Shown here piece by piece: positions 1 through 7,760 of a stretch of DNA of 33,787 nucleotides. The DNA is from Micromonospora halophytica (GTDB taxonomy: Bacteria > Actinomycetota > Actinomycetes > Mycobacteriales > Micromonosporaceae). The stretch lies in NCBI RefSeq assembly GCF_900090245.1, contig NZ_FMDN01000008.1, positions 1-33,787 on the forward strand. Direction: 5' to 3'. A program made the position numbers and the translations under genes. The notes under the pieces were generated by a model. The model saw only the letters and a program-made list of their open reading frames with translations, did no database searches and was not told the DNA's origin. How positions within the stretch are numbered: the first letter of the stretch is position 1; every line of letters starts with the position of its first letter.

Positions 1-659
1 GAGGGGTTCACGGTCACGCAAGCCGGAGGGCTCGCGGCGCCGGGACCATGTGTAACGACCAGCGGGCCACCACCATTCCCGGCCCGGGCACATCCCCGGG
101 CCGACCCGACCCCGGGGGCCAGGCAGCAGGGGGCGTGCTACTGCGGTCGTACAGGAAATGTAACGACCCCGCCCCCGCCACCATTCCCCCACCACCCGAG
201 TGCCCCCGGCCACAGGACCCCGCACCCCAACCAGGCATGAAGCCGACACCAGCAACCACAACCGCAGCCAACTGAACCGGACACCCGACCCAGACCGCAC
301 ACCCCCCACACCAACTCGGCCGCAGTTGTCGTCGCCCAGGCAGCAACAACCACACCCGACACCCGTCCGCCTGACCGAAGGCGGACACCCCGCCCGCGTA
401 CCCGAAACCGGCGAAACGGACACCGCACAGACGGGCGGCGGCCGACCACGACGACGGTGCGGCCCGACCATGACCGGCGCAGGGACCAAGCCTGACCGCC
501 CGCAGCCGGGCACGGTCGGCCACACCGCCCCCACAGACAGTCGCGCCATACGACACCGCCCCCATCGCCGGACGAGGGCGAAACCACAGTGGAAGGACAG
601 GCGAACACTCGCCGCACAGGGCAGCGCGCACACCCCTCACCCCGGTAGACACATAGACC
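1..659. other. Gene-free left edge, C/A-rich on the plus strand
   Basis: No convincing gene is seen. Reading frames stay open on both strands only because stop codons are rare at this GC content; their translations are low in complexity and match no fold I recognise. Two copies of a short repeat lie at 48-189 (separate entry). From about 190 to 620 the plus strand is strikingly rich in C and A and poor in G and T, unlike the coding regions around it. The last 100 bases should contain the promoter of the phosphatase that follows, but I cannot assign a -35/-10 pair with confidence. Confidence 0.6.
48..189 (-). repeat. Two copies of a TGTAACGACC...CCACCATTCCC repeat
   Basis: TGTAACGACC occurs at 51-60 and 159-168. 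In both copies it is followed, at the same 19-base offset, by CCACCATTCCC (70-80 and 178-188). The bases between are G/C-rich and differ. Copy spacing is 108 bp. Read on the minus strand, the unit is GGGAATGGTGG...GGTCGTTACA, which resembles the unit repeated at the right edge (GGAATGCGGGCC...GGTTACATC). It is therefore placed on the minus strand relative to that array. Function unknown. Confidence 0.6.
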
Positions 660-2288
660 ATGACGAACACCCTCGACCGTCGTACCCTCCTGCGCCTGGC
701 CGGCGCATCCGCGGGCACCGCGGTGCTCGCCGGCGCCACCCTCGCCGGTACCGCTCCCGCCCACGCCGACAGCGCGGCATTCCTGCACGGTGTCGCCTCG
801 GGCGACCCGCTGCCGGACGGGGTGCTGCTGTGGACCCGGCTCACCCCCACCCCGGACGCGACACCCGGTTCCGGCATCGGGCCGGACGTGGAGGTGGGCT
901 GGCAGGTCGCCACCGACCCGGACTTCGCCACGGTGGTCGCACGGGGCAGCGTGGCGACCGGCCCGGAGCGCGACCACACGGTGAAGGTCGCGGTGACCGG
1001 GCTGGCCCCGGCGACGACGTACTGGTACCGGTTCGGGTACGCCGACGGCTGGTCGCCGACCGGCCGGACGATGACCGCCCCGCCCGTCGACGCCCCGGTC
1101 GACCGGCTGCGGATGGGGGTGGTGTCCTGCGCCAACTGGGAGGCCGGCTACTTCTCGGCGTACCGGCGGCTGGCCGACCGGGGCGACCTGAACCTGGTAA
1201 TCCACCTCGGCGACTACCTGTACGAGTACGGTACCGGCGAGTTCGACGCGGGCGGCACGGTGGTACGCCCGGTGCAGCCGCGCCACGAGACGCTCACCCT
1301 GGCCGACTACCGGGTGCGGCACGGGCTCTACAAGTCCGACCCGGACCTGCGGGCGCTGCACGCGGCGCTGCCCTGGGTGATCACCTGGGACGACCACGAG
1401 ACCGCCAACGACGCCTGGTCCGGGGGCGCGGAGAACCACACCCCGGCCACGGAGGGCGCCTGGGCGGATCGGGTGGCCGCCGCGCGGCAGGCGTACCAGG
1501 AGTGGATGCCGGTGCGGATCGGCGAGGACGGCGCGATCTACCGGCGGTTCCGGTTCGGGCAGCTCGCCGAGCTGTCCATGCTGGACTTGCGCTCGTACCG
1601 CTCGCAGCAGGCCTCGGGGACGGCGGTGGACGACCCGCGGCGCACCATCACCGGCGACGCGCAGATGACCTGGCTCAAGCAGGGGCTGGCGTCGTCGACG
1701 GCGCGCTGGAAGCTGGTCGGCAACCCGGTGATGATGGCCCGGGTGGACGTGGGCGCGTTGCCGGCCTGGCTGCTCGGCCCGCTGGGCACGCTGCTCGGGA
1801 TCCCGCAGAACGGCGCGGTGCTCAACGCCGACCAGTGGGACGGCTACAACGCCGACCGCAACGAGCTGGTCGACCACCTGCGGGCCACCGGCACCCGCGA
1901 CGTCGTCTTCCTCACCGGCGACATCCACACCTCGTGGGCCAACGAGGTGACCACGAAGTCGACCGGCCTGCTCGCCCCCGCCGCGGCGGAGTTCGTGGTG
2001 CCGTCGGTCACCAGCGACAACGTCAACGACTTCCTGAAACTGCCGGCCGGCAACGGGCTCAGTGTGCTGGGCGCCTCGTTGATCCGGTCGACCAACCCGC
2101 ACGTGAAGTGGACGGAGCTGGACGGGCACGGGTACGGCGTGCTGGAAGTGACGCCGCAGCGCTGCCGGATGGACTGGTACCACCTCGCCGACCGGACCCG
2201 CCGCGACAGCGCCAGCCGCTGGGTGTCGGGATTCTCGGTGGGCGCGGGCTCGGCGAAGCTGCGCCGGGAGAGCGCGCCGTCGATGTGA
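660..2288 (+). CDS. phoD: Alkaline phosphatase D family protein (PhoD), Tat-exported
   Basis: Secreted metal-dependent phosphodiesterase/phosphomonoesterase of the PhoD family, releasing phosphate from extracellular esters. The 542-residue protein begins with a twin-arginine signal ([11 protein letters not shown] at residues 6-16, then a hydrophobic stretch ending around APAHA), so export is by the Tat pathway. An N-terminal fibronectin-like PhoD domain (about 38-145) precedes the metallophosphatase domain. Family landmarks visible are the conserved Cys in SCANWEAGY (C157), HLGDY (D185), TWDDHE (D244-E247) and TGDIHTSW (D421, H423). Length is normal for the family. The ATG lacks a clear Shine-Dalgarno sequence. 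I saw no convincing PHO box just upstream, so phosphate control by PhoP is only an expectation. It converges on the next gene across a hairpin-rich spacer. Confidence 0.93.
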   Translation: MTNTLDRRTLLRLAGASAGTAVLAGATLAGTAPAHADSAAFLHGVASGDPLPDGVLLWTRLTPTPDATPGSGIGPDVEVGWQVATDPDFATVVARGSVATGPERDHTVKVAVTGLAPATTYWYRFGYADGWSPTGRTMTAPPVDAPVDRLRMGVVSCANWEAGYFSAYRRLADRGDLNLVIHLGDYLYEYGTGEFDAGGTVVRPVQPRHETLTLADYRVRHGLYKSDPDLRALHAALPWVITWDDHETANDAWSGGAENHTPATEGAWADRVAAARQAYQEWMPVRIGEDGAIYRRFRFGQLAELSMLDLRSYRSQQASGTAVDDPRRTITGDAQMTWLKQGLASSTARWKLVGNPVMMARVDVGALPAWLLGPLGTLLGIPQNGAVLNADQWDGYNADRNELVDHLRATGTRDVVFLTGDIHTSWANEVTTKSTGLLAPAAAEFVVPSVTSDNVNDFLKLPAGNGLSVLGASLIRSTNPHVKWTELDGHGYGVLEVTPQRCRMDWYHLADRTRRDSASRWVSGFSVGAGSAKLRRESAPSM

Positions 2289-2292
2289 GTGG

Positions 2293-2372
2293 CCGCCGGG
2301 CGGGCGCGACCCGCGCCACCCGGCGGCGATATGCCGACCGGCCGGCCCCGGTGGTGCGGGGACCGGCCGGTC
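2293..2372. terminator. Two hairpins between convergent genes
   Basis: The first hairpin pairs CCGCCGGG (2293-2300) with CCCGGCGG (2319-2326), with further GGCGCG/CGCGCC pairing inside. The second pairs GACCGGCCGGCCCC (2336-2349) with GGGG-A-CCGGCCGGTC (2358-2372), with one bulged A. Neither has a U tract, as is usual in actinomycetes. Their place between the stop codons at 2288 and 2382 suggests bidirectional termination. Confidence 0.65.
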
Positions 2373-2381
2373 GGACGGTGG

Positions 2382-3074
2382 TCACCAGTGCTGCTGGACG
2401 ATGTCCGCGGCCTGCTCCTCCCACTGCGCGTACGCGAACGGGAAGGCCGAGACCTGGACGGTCTGCGCGGCCGTGGTCAGCGGCAGCTCCTGCCAGCCGT
2501 GCACGTTCTTCAGCGCCTCGAAGAACGCCTGGGAGGCGTACTCGGGGTCGGTGATCTGGTCGGGCGTGCCCCAGCCCGACGACGGGCGCTGCTGGAACAG
2601 GCCCTGCGAGTCGTGGTCGTTGTAGGCGCCGAGGTGGCCCAGGTTGTACAGCTTGGACTCCTGCAACGAGGTGGCGATGCCGATCACCGCGCCGCGCTCC
2701 CCCACGCCGGTGTCCTTGGCCTCGGCGATGATGGCCTTGGCGTTGGCGAGCTGGGCGTCGTCCAGCGGGATGCGGGACTGGGCGCCCTCGACGCCGTGCG
2801 GGATGAGCTTGTCCCGGCTCGGCTTGCCGGCCGGGACCTCGGTGGTCCTGCTGCCGGTGGTGAGCGCCGACTCGACGGTGGTGTCCTGGCGGCTCTTGCC
2901 GGTGGCCAGGTCGATGGCGGCGACGGCGCCCGCGTGCGGGGTGCTGGTGACGGGGGCGGCCACAGCGGCGGGGCCGAGCGCCAGACCGCCCAGGGCGGCG
3001 ACGCCGGCGATGCTCAGTACGGTCCGGCGGTTCTTCGCGATGGCCGGGAGCCATCGAGTGAAGTCCTGCTTCAC
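2382..3074 (-). CDS. Secreted lysozyme-like (transglycosylase-like fold) protein
   Basis: A 230-residue exported protein with a C-terminal domain of a type common in actinomycete secreted proteins. I chose the GTG at 3074 because a GAAAGG ribosome site precedes it and it gives a proper signal: basic N-terminus (KQDFTRWLPAIAKNRR), hydrophobic segment at about 18-38, cleavage near AVAA-PV (40/41). A longer frame reaches 3272 but its first 66 residues look non-coding. Residues about 105-230 carry TSLQESKLYNLG and DSQGLFQQRPSSGWGT, which resemble the lysozyme-like/soluble transglycosylase fold; E139 would sit where the catalytic acid is expected. Peptidoglycan cleavage is inferred from fold resemblance only. 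The start overlaps the stop of a small upstream frame (3071-3199). Confidence 0.8.
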   Translation of the reverse strand: MKQDFTRWLPAIAKNRRTVLSIAGVAALGGLALGPAAVAAPVTSTPHAGAVAAIDLATGKSRQDTTVESALTTGSRTTEVPAGKPSRDKLIPHGVEGAQSRIPLDDAQLANAKAIIAEAKDTGVGERGAVIGIATSLQESKLYNLGHLGAYNDHDSQGLFQQRPSSGWGTPDQITDPEYASQAFFEALKNVHGWQELPLTTAAQTVQVSAFPFAYAQWEEQAADIVQQHW

Positions 3075-3199
3075 GATGGTTGCCCTTTCGATCGTGTCGA
3101 CGCGCTCCGGGGTGAGCGCCCTGCGGGGTGCTTCCTCGCCGACCGGGGTTTGCGGGCCGGCGCCATGGGGGACACAACCAGCTTGCCGGTATCCGTCAT
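3071..3199 (-). CDS. Possible basic upstream peptide (uORF)
   Basis: A 42-codon frame starting at ATG 3199 (or in-frame ATG 3166) encodes a Lys/Arg/Pro/Ser-rich peptide beginning MTDTGKLVVSPMAPARKPRS. Its TGA stop (3073-3071) overlaps the GTG start of the lysozyme-like gene in the arrangement TCGTGA, which would allow translational coupling. There is no good ribosome site ahead of either ATG, and third-position G/C bias fades in the second half, so this may be only an open frame in a structured leader. Confidence 0.25.
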   Translation of the reverse strand: MTDTGKLVVSPMAPARKPRSARKHPAGRSPRSASTRSKGQPS

Positions 3200-3271
3200 T
3201 CCGGAAATGCCGGCCCCGGCTCTGGGTGCGACACGGGTCACGCGGCGATCCGGACACCCGGGCACACGCCA

Positions 3272-3288
3272 CCCGTCGGGGCGACGGG
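3272..3288 (-). terminator. Short hairpin downstream of the DUF3626 gene
   Basis: CCCGTC (3272-3277) pairs with GACGGG (3283-3288) around a GGGGC loop, about 30 bases past the stop of the minus-strand DUF3626 gene and upstream of the next minus-strand gene. Plausible weak terminator; no U tract. Confidence 0.4.
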
Positions 3289-3318
3289 CGAGACCGGACG
3301 ACCGCCGCAGCCGTGCCG

Positions 3319-4428
3319 TCAGGGACGGGGCGCGCCGAAGCGGACGAGGACGTGCCAGAGCATCTTGAGATGCTGGAGGGTGTCCGCGCTCGATCCCCGG
3401 TCGGCCCAGCGCTCGGGCTCGCGCACCACCGAGGCGGCGGCCCGGCCGATCACGGCGGCATCGATCAGCTCCCCCGGCCGGGCGAACTCGGCGTGCACCC
3501 GGGCCGCGAGGGGCGGGATGTCCGGGCCCCGGAACTCCGGGTCGACGGCCTCCACCGGCAGCGCGAACCCGGTGTGCAAGAGCAGCGCGACGCCGTACCG
3601 GTCGGCGATGCCGGCCAGCACGCGTCCGGTGTCGGTGCCGCGGAACGACGGGTCGACGACCAGGGCCTCCACGTCCCGGGCCAGGTCGATGCCGCCGTGG
3701 ATCTGCGCCTCGACGTAGTCGTCCAGGGCCCGGCCGGCGGCGCCCGGCCGCCACGCCTGACGTTCCCGCCGGCTCAGCAGGGTGGCCGCCAGCCGACCGG
3801 TGTCCATCCCGGCGACACCGAGGCTGATCCCGGTCCCGGCGGTCGCCTCCAGCAGGGCGGCCAGGATCGGTTCGCACACGTCGACCGTGCCGAGGTGCTT
3901 CGGACCGAGGTGGCTGTCACCGAAGCAGAAGGTGCTGCGGCCCAACACCTCCGGACGCAGCCGCAGGTGGCAGGAGCCGAAGCGGGGGCAGGCGCCGTCG
4001 GGGTGGTCGAGCAGGTTCAACCCGCCGTACGTGGGCCGCTCCTGCGGTCGTACGCCCGGCTGCTGGTACGCCCCGCCGAACAGGCGCTCCTCCCAGCGGT
4101 CCCGGTCCCCGCCCGGGTACGCGGTCAGCCCGCCGTTGGAGATGCCGGTCACGAACTGGCTGCGGTAGACACCCTCCTCGGCCAGCGCCTCGGCCACGGT
4201 ACGACCGTCGGCGAGCAGCCGGTCCGGATGGAAGTTGACGGTCAGTCGCCCGTGCCCGGTGACCGCCGCGATGAGCTGCTCCGGCCGGTGACCGGCGCCG
4301 GATCCGGCCAGTTGGCGAGCGATGGTCGCCAACGCCACCGGACGGTCCCGCAGGGCGGTCTCCCGTACATGGCGCAGCGCGGCGGACTGTGCCGGGGTCA
4401 GGGCGACGGGGCGGGCGGCGGTCGACAT
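3319..4428 (-). CDS. DUF3626 domain protein
   Basis: A 369-residue soluble protein that I recognise as a DUF3626 member. Typical stretches are LTVNFHPDRL, EGVYRSQFVTGISNGG, GGDRDRWEERLFGGAY, YGGLNLL, RFGSCHLRLRPEV and FCFGDSHLGP. The function of the family is not established. The His/Cys/Asp-rich motifs and the repeated Arg residues suggest an enzyme or nucleotide-binding protein, but that is speculation. The frame is open to 4662; I chose ATG 4428 because the sequence upstream does not look like this family, and a GATACT -10-like hexamer ends 7 bases before this ATG, which fits a leaderless transcript. It is followed on the same strand by the lysozyme-like gene after a hairpin. Confidence 0.85.
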   Translation of the reverse strand: MSTAARPVALTPAQSAALRHVRETALRDRPVALATIARQLAGSGAGHRPEQLIAAVTGHGRLTVNFHPDRLLADGRTVAEALAEEGVYRSQFVTGISNGGLTAYPGGDRDRWEERLFGGAYQQPGVRPQERPTYGGLNLLDHPDGACPRFGSCHLRLRPEVLGRSTFCFGDSHLGPKHLGTVDVCEPILAALLEATAGTGISLGVAGMDTGRLAATLLSRRERQAWRPGAAGRALDDYVEAQIHGGIDLARDVEALVVDPSFRGTDTGRVLAGIADRYGVALLLHTGFALPVEAVDPEFRGPDIPPLAARVHAEFARPGELIDAAVIGRAAASVVREPERWADRGSSADTLQHLKMLWHVLVRFGAPRP

Positions 4429-4504
4429 GATCAGCAGTATCGGCACCGGCCCGGCCGGAGTCGAACGGATTGGGTCGGACCCGTCCGGCGATGCTCCGAC
4501 GAGG

Positions 4505-4672
4505 TCACGCCGACCGGTCCCGATCGGTGCCGAAGCCGTCCATGGTGGCCCGTTCGTCGAAGTCGCGCAGCTCCTGGAAGAGGGTGAGCCGGAGACCCGC
4601 CGGGGCGTCCAGGCGGGAGGTGAGCGAGGGTCAGGGCGTGACGGCCGCAGGCCGGTTCTCATCGGTGCTCAC
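4505..4672 (-). pseudogene. Candidate small gene interrupted by an in-frame TGA
   Basis: A GTG at 4672 opens a frame (MSTDENRPAAVTP) that meets TGA at 4633-4631. The same frame then runs on as PSLTSRLDAPAGLRLTLFQE, then LRDFDERATMDGFGTDRD, and ends in RDRSA and TGA at 4507-4505. The second part has G or C at the third position in about 37 of 40 codons and an ordinary amphipathic composition, as a real gene would. There is no ATG/GTG start between the TGA and the good segment. It could be a 55-residue protein inactivated by one nonsense change, a sequencing error, or chance. I do not recognise the family. Confidence 0.35.
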
Positions 4673-4816
4673 CGGCCGATCCGGCCGGCCGGTGGGACGC
4701 GGGAGGGCCCGTCCACCAGCGACGGAGCCCCGGACCGGGCCGTCCGGGCGGCGTCGGTCGGCGTTGGGGTGGGTCTTGACGAGCGGTTACAGTGAGGGCG
4801 CGCCGACCGGAAGGCG

Positions 4817-5683
4817 ATGACGGTGACAGCAAGCGCGGTGGTCGACCAGGTTCGCCTCGGTGACCACGTCTGTTGTGTCCACGACGACGAGAGCGACGGT
4901 CTGCGGGCCGCCGGACGGTTCGTCGCCGGCGGGCTCCGGCTCGGTCACCGGGCGCTCTGGTTCACCGACGCCCTGCCACCGGCCGCCGCCCGGGCCCACC
5001 TCGACGGGCAGGGCGTGGCCACCGAGGCCGCGCTGGCCGGCGGCCAGCTGCGGATCCTGCCCGCCGCCGAGGCGTACGTGGCCGGTGGCCGCTTCGTGCC
5101 GGAGGTGATGCTCGACGCCCTCGCCGCCGAGATCGACCGGGCCCGGCGGGAGGGTCACCCGGGGCTGCGGATGGTCGGCGACATGGGATGGGCGCTGCGC
5201 CACGGCGCTTCGGTGACCGACCTGCGCCGCTACGAGGCCGAAGCGAACCGGCTCTTCATCGACGGTCACGCGGCCGGCATGTGCCTCTACGACCGTCGGT
5301 TCTTCCCCGCCGAGTACCTCCTCCCGACCGCCACCGCGCACCCGGCCACCGTCGGGCCCCGCGCCGGTCACGCGTGGACGCCCCTGCTGCGGGCGCACCG
5401 CACCCGGGACCCGCACGGGCTGCGGCTGGTCGGGGAGATCGACCGGAGCAACCGCGACGCGTTCGCCGCCATGCTGGACGACGTGACCGGGCGGGCCACC
5501 AACGAGCGGGCCACCGTGCTGGACGTCTCCGAGTTGAGCTTCGCCGACGTGGGGGCCGCGAGCGCCCTGGCCCGGACCCGCCGCAACGCGCCTTCCACCG
5601 TCCGTCTCGTCGGCTGCCACCCGACGTTGACCCGCCTGCTCGACCTGGTCGACGTGACCGACCCGGCGGGGGGCGTGGCGTGA
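4817..5683 (+). CDS. MEDS-domain protein with C-terminal STAS domain
   Basis: A 288-residue cytoplasmic signalling protein. Residues 1-175 form a MEDS/DcmR-like sensory domain (GDHVCCVHDDE at 14-24, ALWFTDALPP, MVGDMGWAL, CLYDRRFFP). Residues about 190-285 form a STAS domain like anti-sigma-factor antagonists (GLRLVGEIDRSNRDAF, ATVLDVSELSFADVGAAS). MEDS domains are thought to bind small ligands; STAS domains bind HATPase anti-sigma factors. At the usual phosphoacceptor position (D-S-S-G in SpoIIAA) the sequence is D-V-G-A, so the conserved Ser is absent. The start is ATG 4817 or, with better spacing from the GGAAGG at 4809-4814, GTG 4823. Its stop overlaps the GTG of the next gene, so the two are coupled. 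Confidence 0.85.
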   Translation: MTVTASAVVDQVRLGDHVCCVHDDESDGLRAAGRFVAGGLRLGHRALWFTDALPPAAARAHLDGQGVATEAALAGGQLRILPAAEAYVAGGRFVPEVMLDALAAEIDRARREGHPGLRMVGDMGWALRHGASVTDLRRYEAEANRLFIDGHAAGMCLYDRRFFPAEYLLPTATAHPATVGPRAGHAWTPLLRAHRTRDPHGLRLVGEIDRSNRDAFAAMLDDVTGRATNERATVLDVSELSFADVGAASALARTRRNAPSTVRLVGCHPTLTRLLDLVDVTDPAGGVA

Positions 5684-6642
5684 CGATCGTCGGCATGACC
5701 GGACCGCGGCCGGACGGCCTGGTGCACGAGGGGCTGTTCTACCGGGACCGGTCGGAACTGCTGGCCGCCACGGTGCCGTTCGTCCGCGAGGCGTTGGCGC
5801 GGGACGAGCCGGTGCTGGTGGCCGCGCCGGCCGACCGGCTCGGGCTGATCCGGGCCGGCGTCGGGACCGACGACGGCCGGGTCCGCTACACGGACATGAC
5901 CGAGGCGGGACGCAATCCGGGGCGGATCATCCCGTGGGTGCTCCAGGCGTTCCTCGACCGGCACGCCGACCGGCGGGTCCGCATCATCGGCGAGCCGGTG
6001 TGGGCGGGGCGCACCGAGGTGGAGCAGCCGGCCTGCGCCCAGCTCGAGGCGCTGATCAACTCGGCGTTCGCGGACCGGGACGTGCACATCCTCTGCCCGT
6101 ACGACGCCACCGGGCTCGCCGCCGGGGTGATCGCGGACGCGTGCCGTACCCATCCGGTGCTGGTGGACGCCGAGGGACGCCGGCCCAGCCCCGCCTTCGC
6201 CCCGGCGCAGGTGGTGGCCGGTCACAACAAGCCGCTGCCGGTGCCCGACGAGCCGGTGTCCGTGCTGCGCTACGACATCGGCTCGCTGTCGCAGGTGCGT
6301 CGATTCGTCACCGCGCACGCGTCGGACGGCGCGCTGGACCCGGACCGGGTCGCCGACCTGCAGATCGCGGTGACGGAACTGGCCACCAACAGCATCGCGC
6401 ACGCCGGTGGCGGCGGGGTGCTGCACGTGTGGCGCACCGGTGAACACCTGGTGTGCGAGATCCAGGACGACGGTTGGCTGAACGATCCGCTGGCCGGACG
6501 GCTCGCGCCCCGGCACGACGGCATCGGCGGGCGCGGGCTGGTGATCGTGCACGCGCTCTGCGACCTGGTGCTGGTGCACAGCACCGCGGCCGGCACCACG
6601 GTCCGGTTGCACATGCGCCGCGACGGCAGGGCCGGCCGGTGA
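5680..6642 (+). CDS. MEDS-HATPase protein, RsbW-like anti-sigma kinase/sensor
   Basis: A 320-residue cytoplasmic protein with an N-terminal MEDS domain (about 10-190: GLFYRDRSELLAATVPFV, PVLVAAPADRL, RIIGEPVWAGR, ILCPYDATGL) and a C-terminal histidine-kinase-type ATPase domain of the RsbW class (about 205-318). The ATP-binding boxes are visible: N-box AVTELATNSIAHA, G1 IQDDGW, G2 GIGGRGLVIVHALCD. There is no HisKA dimerisation domain, so it should act as a Ser/Thr anti-sigma kinase or related partner-switching protein rather than a two-component kinase. The GTG at 5680 overlaps the previous stop (GTGA); ATG 5695 is an alternative. It probably works with the STAS protein encoded just upstream. 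The target sigma factor is not in this window. Confidence 0.87.
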   Translation: MTIVGMTGPRPDGLVHEGLFYRDRSELLAATVPFVREALARDEPVLVAAPADRLGLIRAGVGTDDGRVRYTDMTEAGRNPGRIIPWVLQAFLDRHADRRVRIIGEPVWAGRTEVEQPACAQLEALINSAFADRDVHILCPYDATGLAAGVIADACRTHPVLVDAEGRRPSPAFAPAQVVAGHNKPLPVPDEPVSVLRYDIGSLSQVRRFVTAHASDGALDPDRVADLQIAVTELATNSIAHAGGGGVLHVWRTGEHLVCEIQDDGWLNDPLAGRLAPRHDGIGGRGLVIVHALCDLVLVHSTAAGTTVRLHMRRDGRAGR

Positions 6643-7052
6643 GCGGGGCGTACGAGCTGCGGCCGATCGGCCGGGTCGAGTCGCCACTGACCGATCCGGC
6701 GGACGCGCCCCGGCAGGGCGACGAGGGCGCGCCGCAGGCCTGGCTGGTCTTCTCGCCGGCCGTCGCGGCCGGGCTGCGCGACCTGCGTCCCGGCGTCGAG
6801 GTGCTGGTGTTGACCTGGTTGGACCGGGCCCGCCGGGACGTCCTCACGGTGCATCCGCGCGGGGACCGCAGCCGGCCGGAGGCCGGCGTGTTCAGCACCC
6901 GCTCCCCGCACCGGCCCAACCCGATCGGGCTGCACCGGGTGCGGGTGCTGGCGGTCGACGGCCTGCGGCTGCGGGTCGCCGGCCTGGAGGCGGTGGACGG
7001 CACGCCGGTGCTGGACGTCAAGCCGGTGCTCGGACCGCCCGACGAGCGCTGA
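6639..7052 (+). CDS. trmO: TrmO/TsaA-type tRNA m6t6A37 methyltransferase
   Basis: A 137-residue protein of the TsaA/UPF0066 family. TrmO of E. coli N6-methylates t6A37 in tRNA-Thr(GGU) using SAM. Recognisable segments are YELRPIGRVESPL at the N-terminus, GAPQAWLVF, GVFSTRSPHRPNPIGLHRV (the family signature around SPHRPNPIG) and the terminal DGTPVLDVKPVL. It is shorter than E. coli TrmO because it has only the core beta-barrel, the common form in actinomycetes and archaea. The GTG at 6639 overlaps the stop of the MEDS-HATPase gene, so it is the third cistron of that operon. Substrate assignment is by family; some members could act on other small molecules or tRNAs. Confidence 0.88.
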   Translation: MSGAYELRPIGRVESPLTDPADAPRQGDEGAPQAWLVFSPAVAAGLRDLRPGVEVLVLTWLDRARRDVLTVHPRGDRSRPEAGVFSTRSPHRPNPIGLHRVRVLAVDGLRLRVAGLEAVDGTPVLDVKPVLGPPDER

Positions 7053-7130
7053 CCTCAGGCCGGGCGGCGGGGCCGACGGAAGCTGCCCGGCAGGCGCGCT
7101 GCCCGCCCGGGCACGCGGGAGGCGGGACCG

Positions 7131-7760
7131 TCAGTGCCCCCGGGCGATCCACTCGTCGAGGTGCGGAGCCTCCGCGCCGACGGTGGTGCTGTCGCCGTGG
7201 CCGGTGTGGACCACGGTCTGCGGCGGCAGGGTCAGCAGCCGGGTGCGGATGGACTCGACGATCGTGCCGAAGTCGCTGTACGAGCGGCCGGTGGCGCCGG
7301 GACCGCCGGCGAAGAGGGTGTCGCCGGTGAAGACCGCGCCGAGGTCCGGCGCGTGGAAGCTGCACGCGCCGGGGCTGTGCCCTGGGGTGTGCAGCACCCG
7401 CAGGGTGGTGCCGGCGACCTCGAGCGCCTGCCCGTCGGTCAGGTCACCGTCGGGCGCCCGGTCGGGGTGGACCATGTCCCAGAGCACCCGGTCGGCGGGG
7501 TGCAGCAGCACGGGCGCGCCGGTCGCCTCCGCCAGGTCGGGCGCGACCCTGACGTGGTCGTCGTGGGCGTGGCTGGCCAGGATCGCCCGGACCCGCCGGC
7601 CGCCGACGGCGCGCACGATCGCGTCGACGTCGTGCGGCGCGTCGATCACCACGCACTCGCTGTCGTCACCGAGCACCCAGACGTTGTTGTCCACGTCGAA
7701 GGTCTGCCCGTCCAGGGAGAAGGTGCCGGAGGTGACGGCGTGGCCGATGCGGACGGTCAC
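7131..7760 (-). CDS. MBL-fold hydrolase coupled to MscR
   Basis: A 209-residue metallo-beta-lactamase-fold hydrolase. The metal-binding motif HAHDDH is at residues 63-68, with further ligands expected in [16 protein letters not shown] and TGHGDS. It resembles glyoxalase-II-type thioesterases. The GTG start at 7760 overlaps the stop of the S-(hydroxymethyl)mycothiol dehydrogenase gene by 4 bases, and this gene order recurs in actinomycetes. A role in hydrolysing the S-formylmycothiol made by MscR, completing formaldehyde detoxification, is a reasonable inference from context but is not shown by the sequence. Confidence 0.88.
   Translation of the reverse strand: MTVRIGHAVTSGTFSLDGQTFDVDNNVWVLGDDSECVVIDAPHDVDAIVRAVGGRRVRAILASHAHDDHVRVAPDLAEATGAPVLLHPADRVLWDMVHPDRAPDGDLTDGQALEVAGTTLRVLHTPGHSPGACSFHAPDLGAVFTGDTLFAGGPGATGRSYSDFGTIVESIRTRLLTLPPQTVVHTGHGDSTTVGAEAPHLDEWIARGH

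Noticed and set aside
1..20. PHO-box-like GGTTCACGGTCACG
   Set aside because: It is about 650 bases from phoD, has only a loose match to the direct-repeat consensus, and no repeat copies follow.
138..2554. Very long open frames on both strands over the left edge and phoD
   Set aside because: They are shadows of the phoD gene and of the high GC content; their translations are Arg/Pro/Gly/Ala-rich with no family features, while the phoD frame is unmistakable.
3075..3271. ydaO/c-di-AMP riboswitch before the lysozyme-like gene
   Set aside because: The gene type and leader length fit, but the conserved GGGGUGAAUC-like and CAGCUAACC-like blocks are not present in recognisable form. Kept only as a search suggestion.
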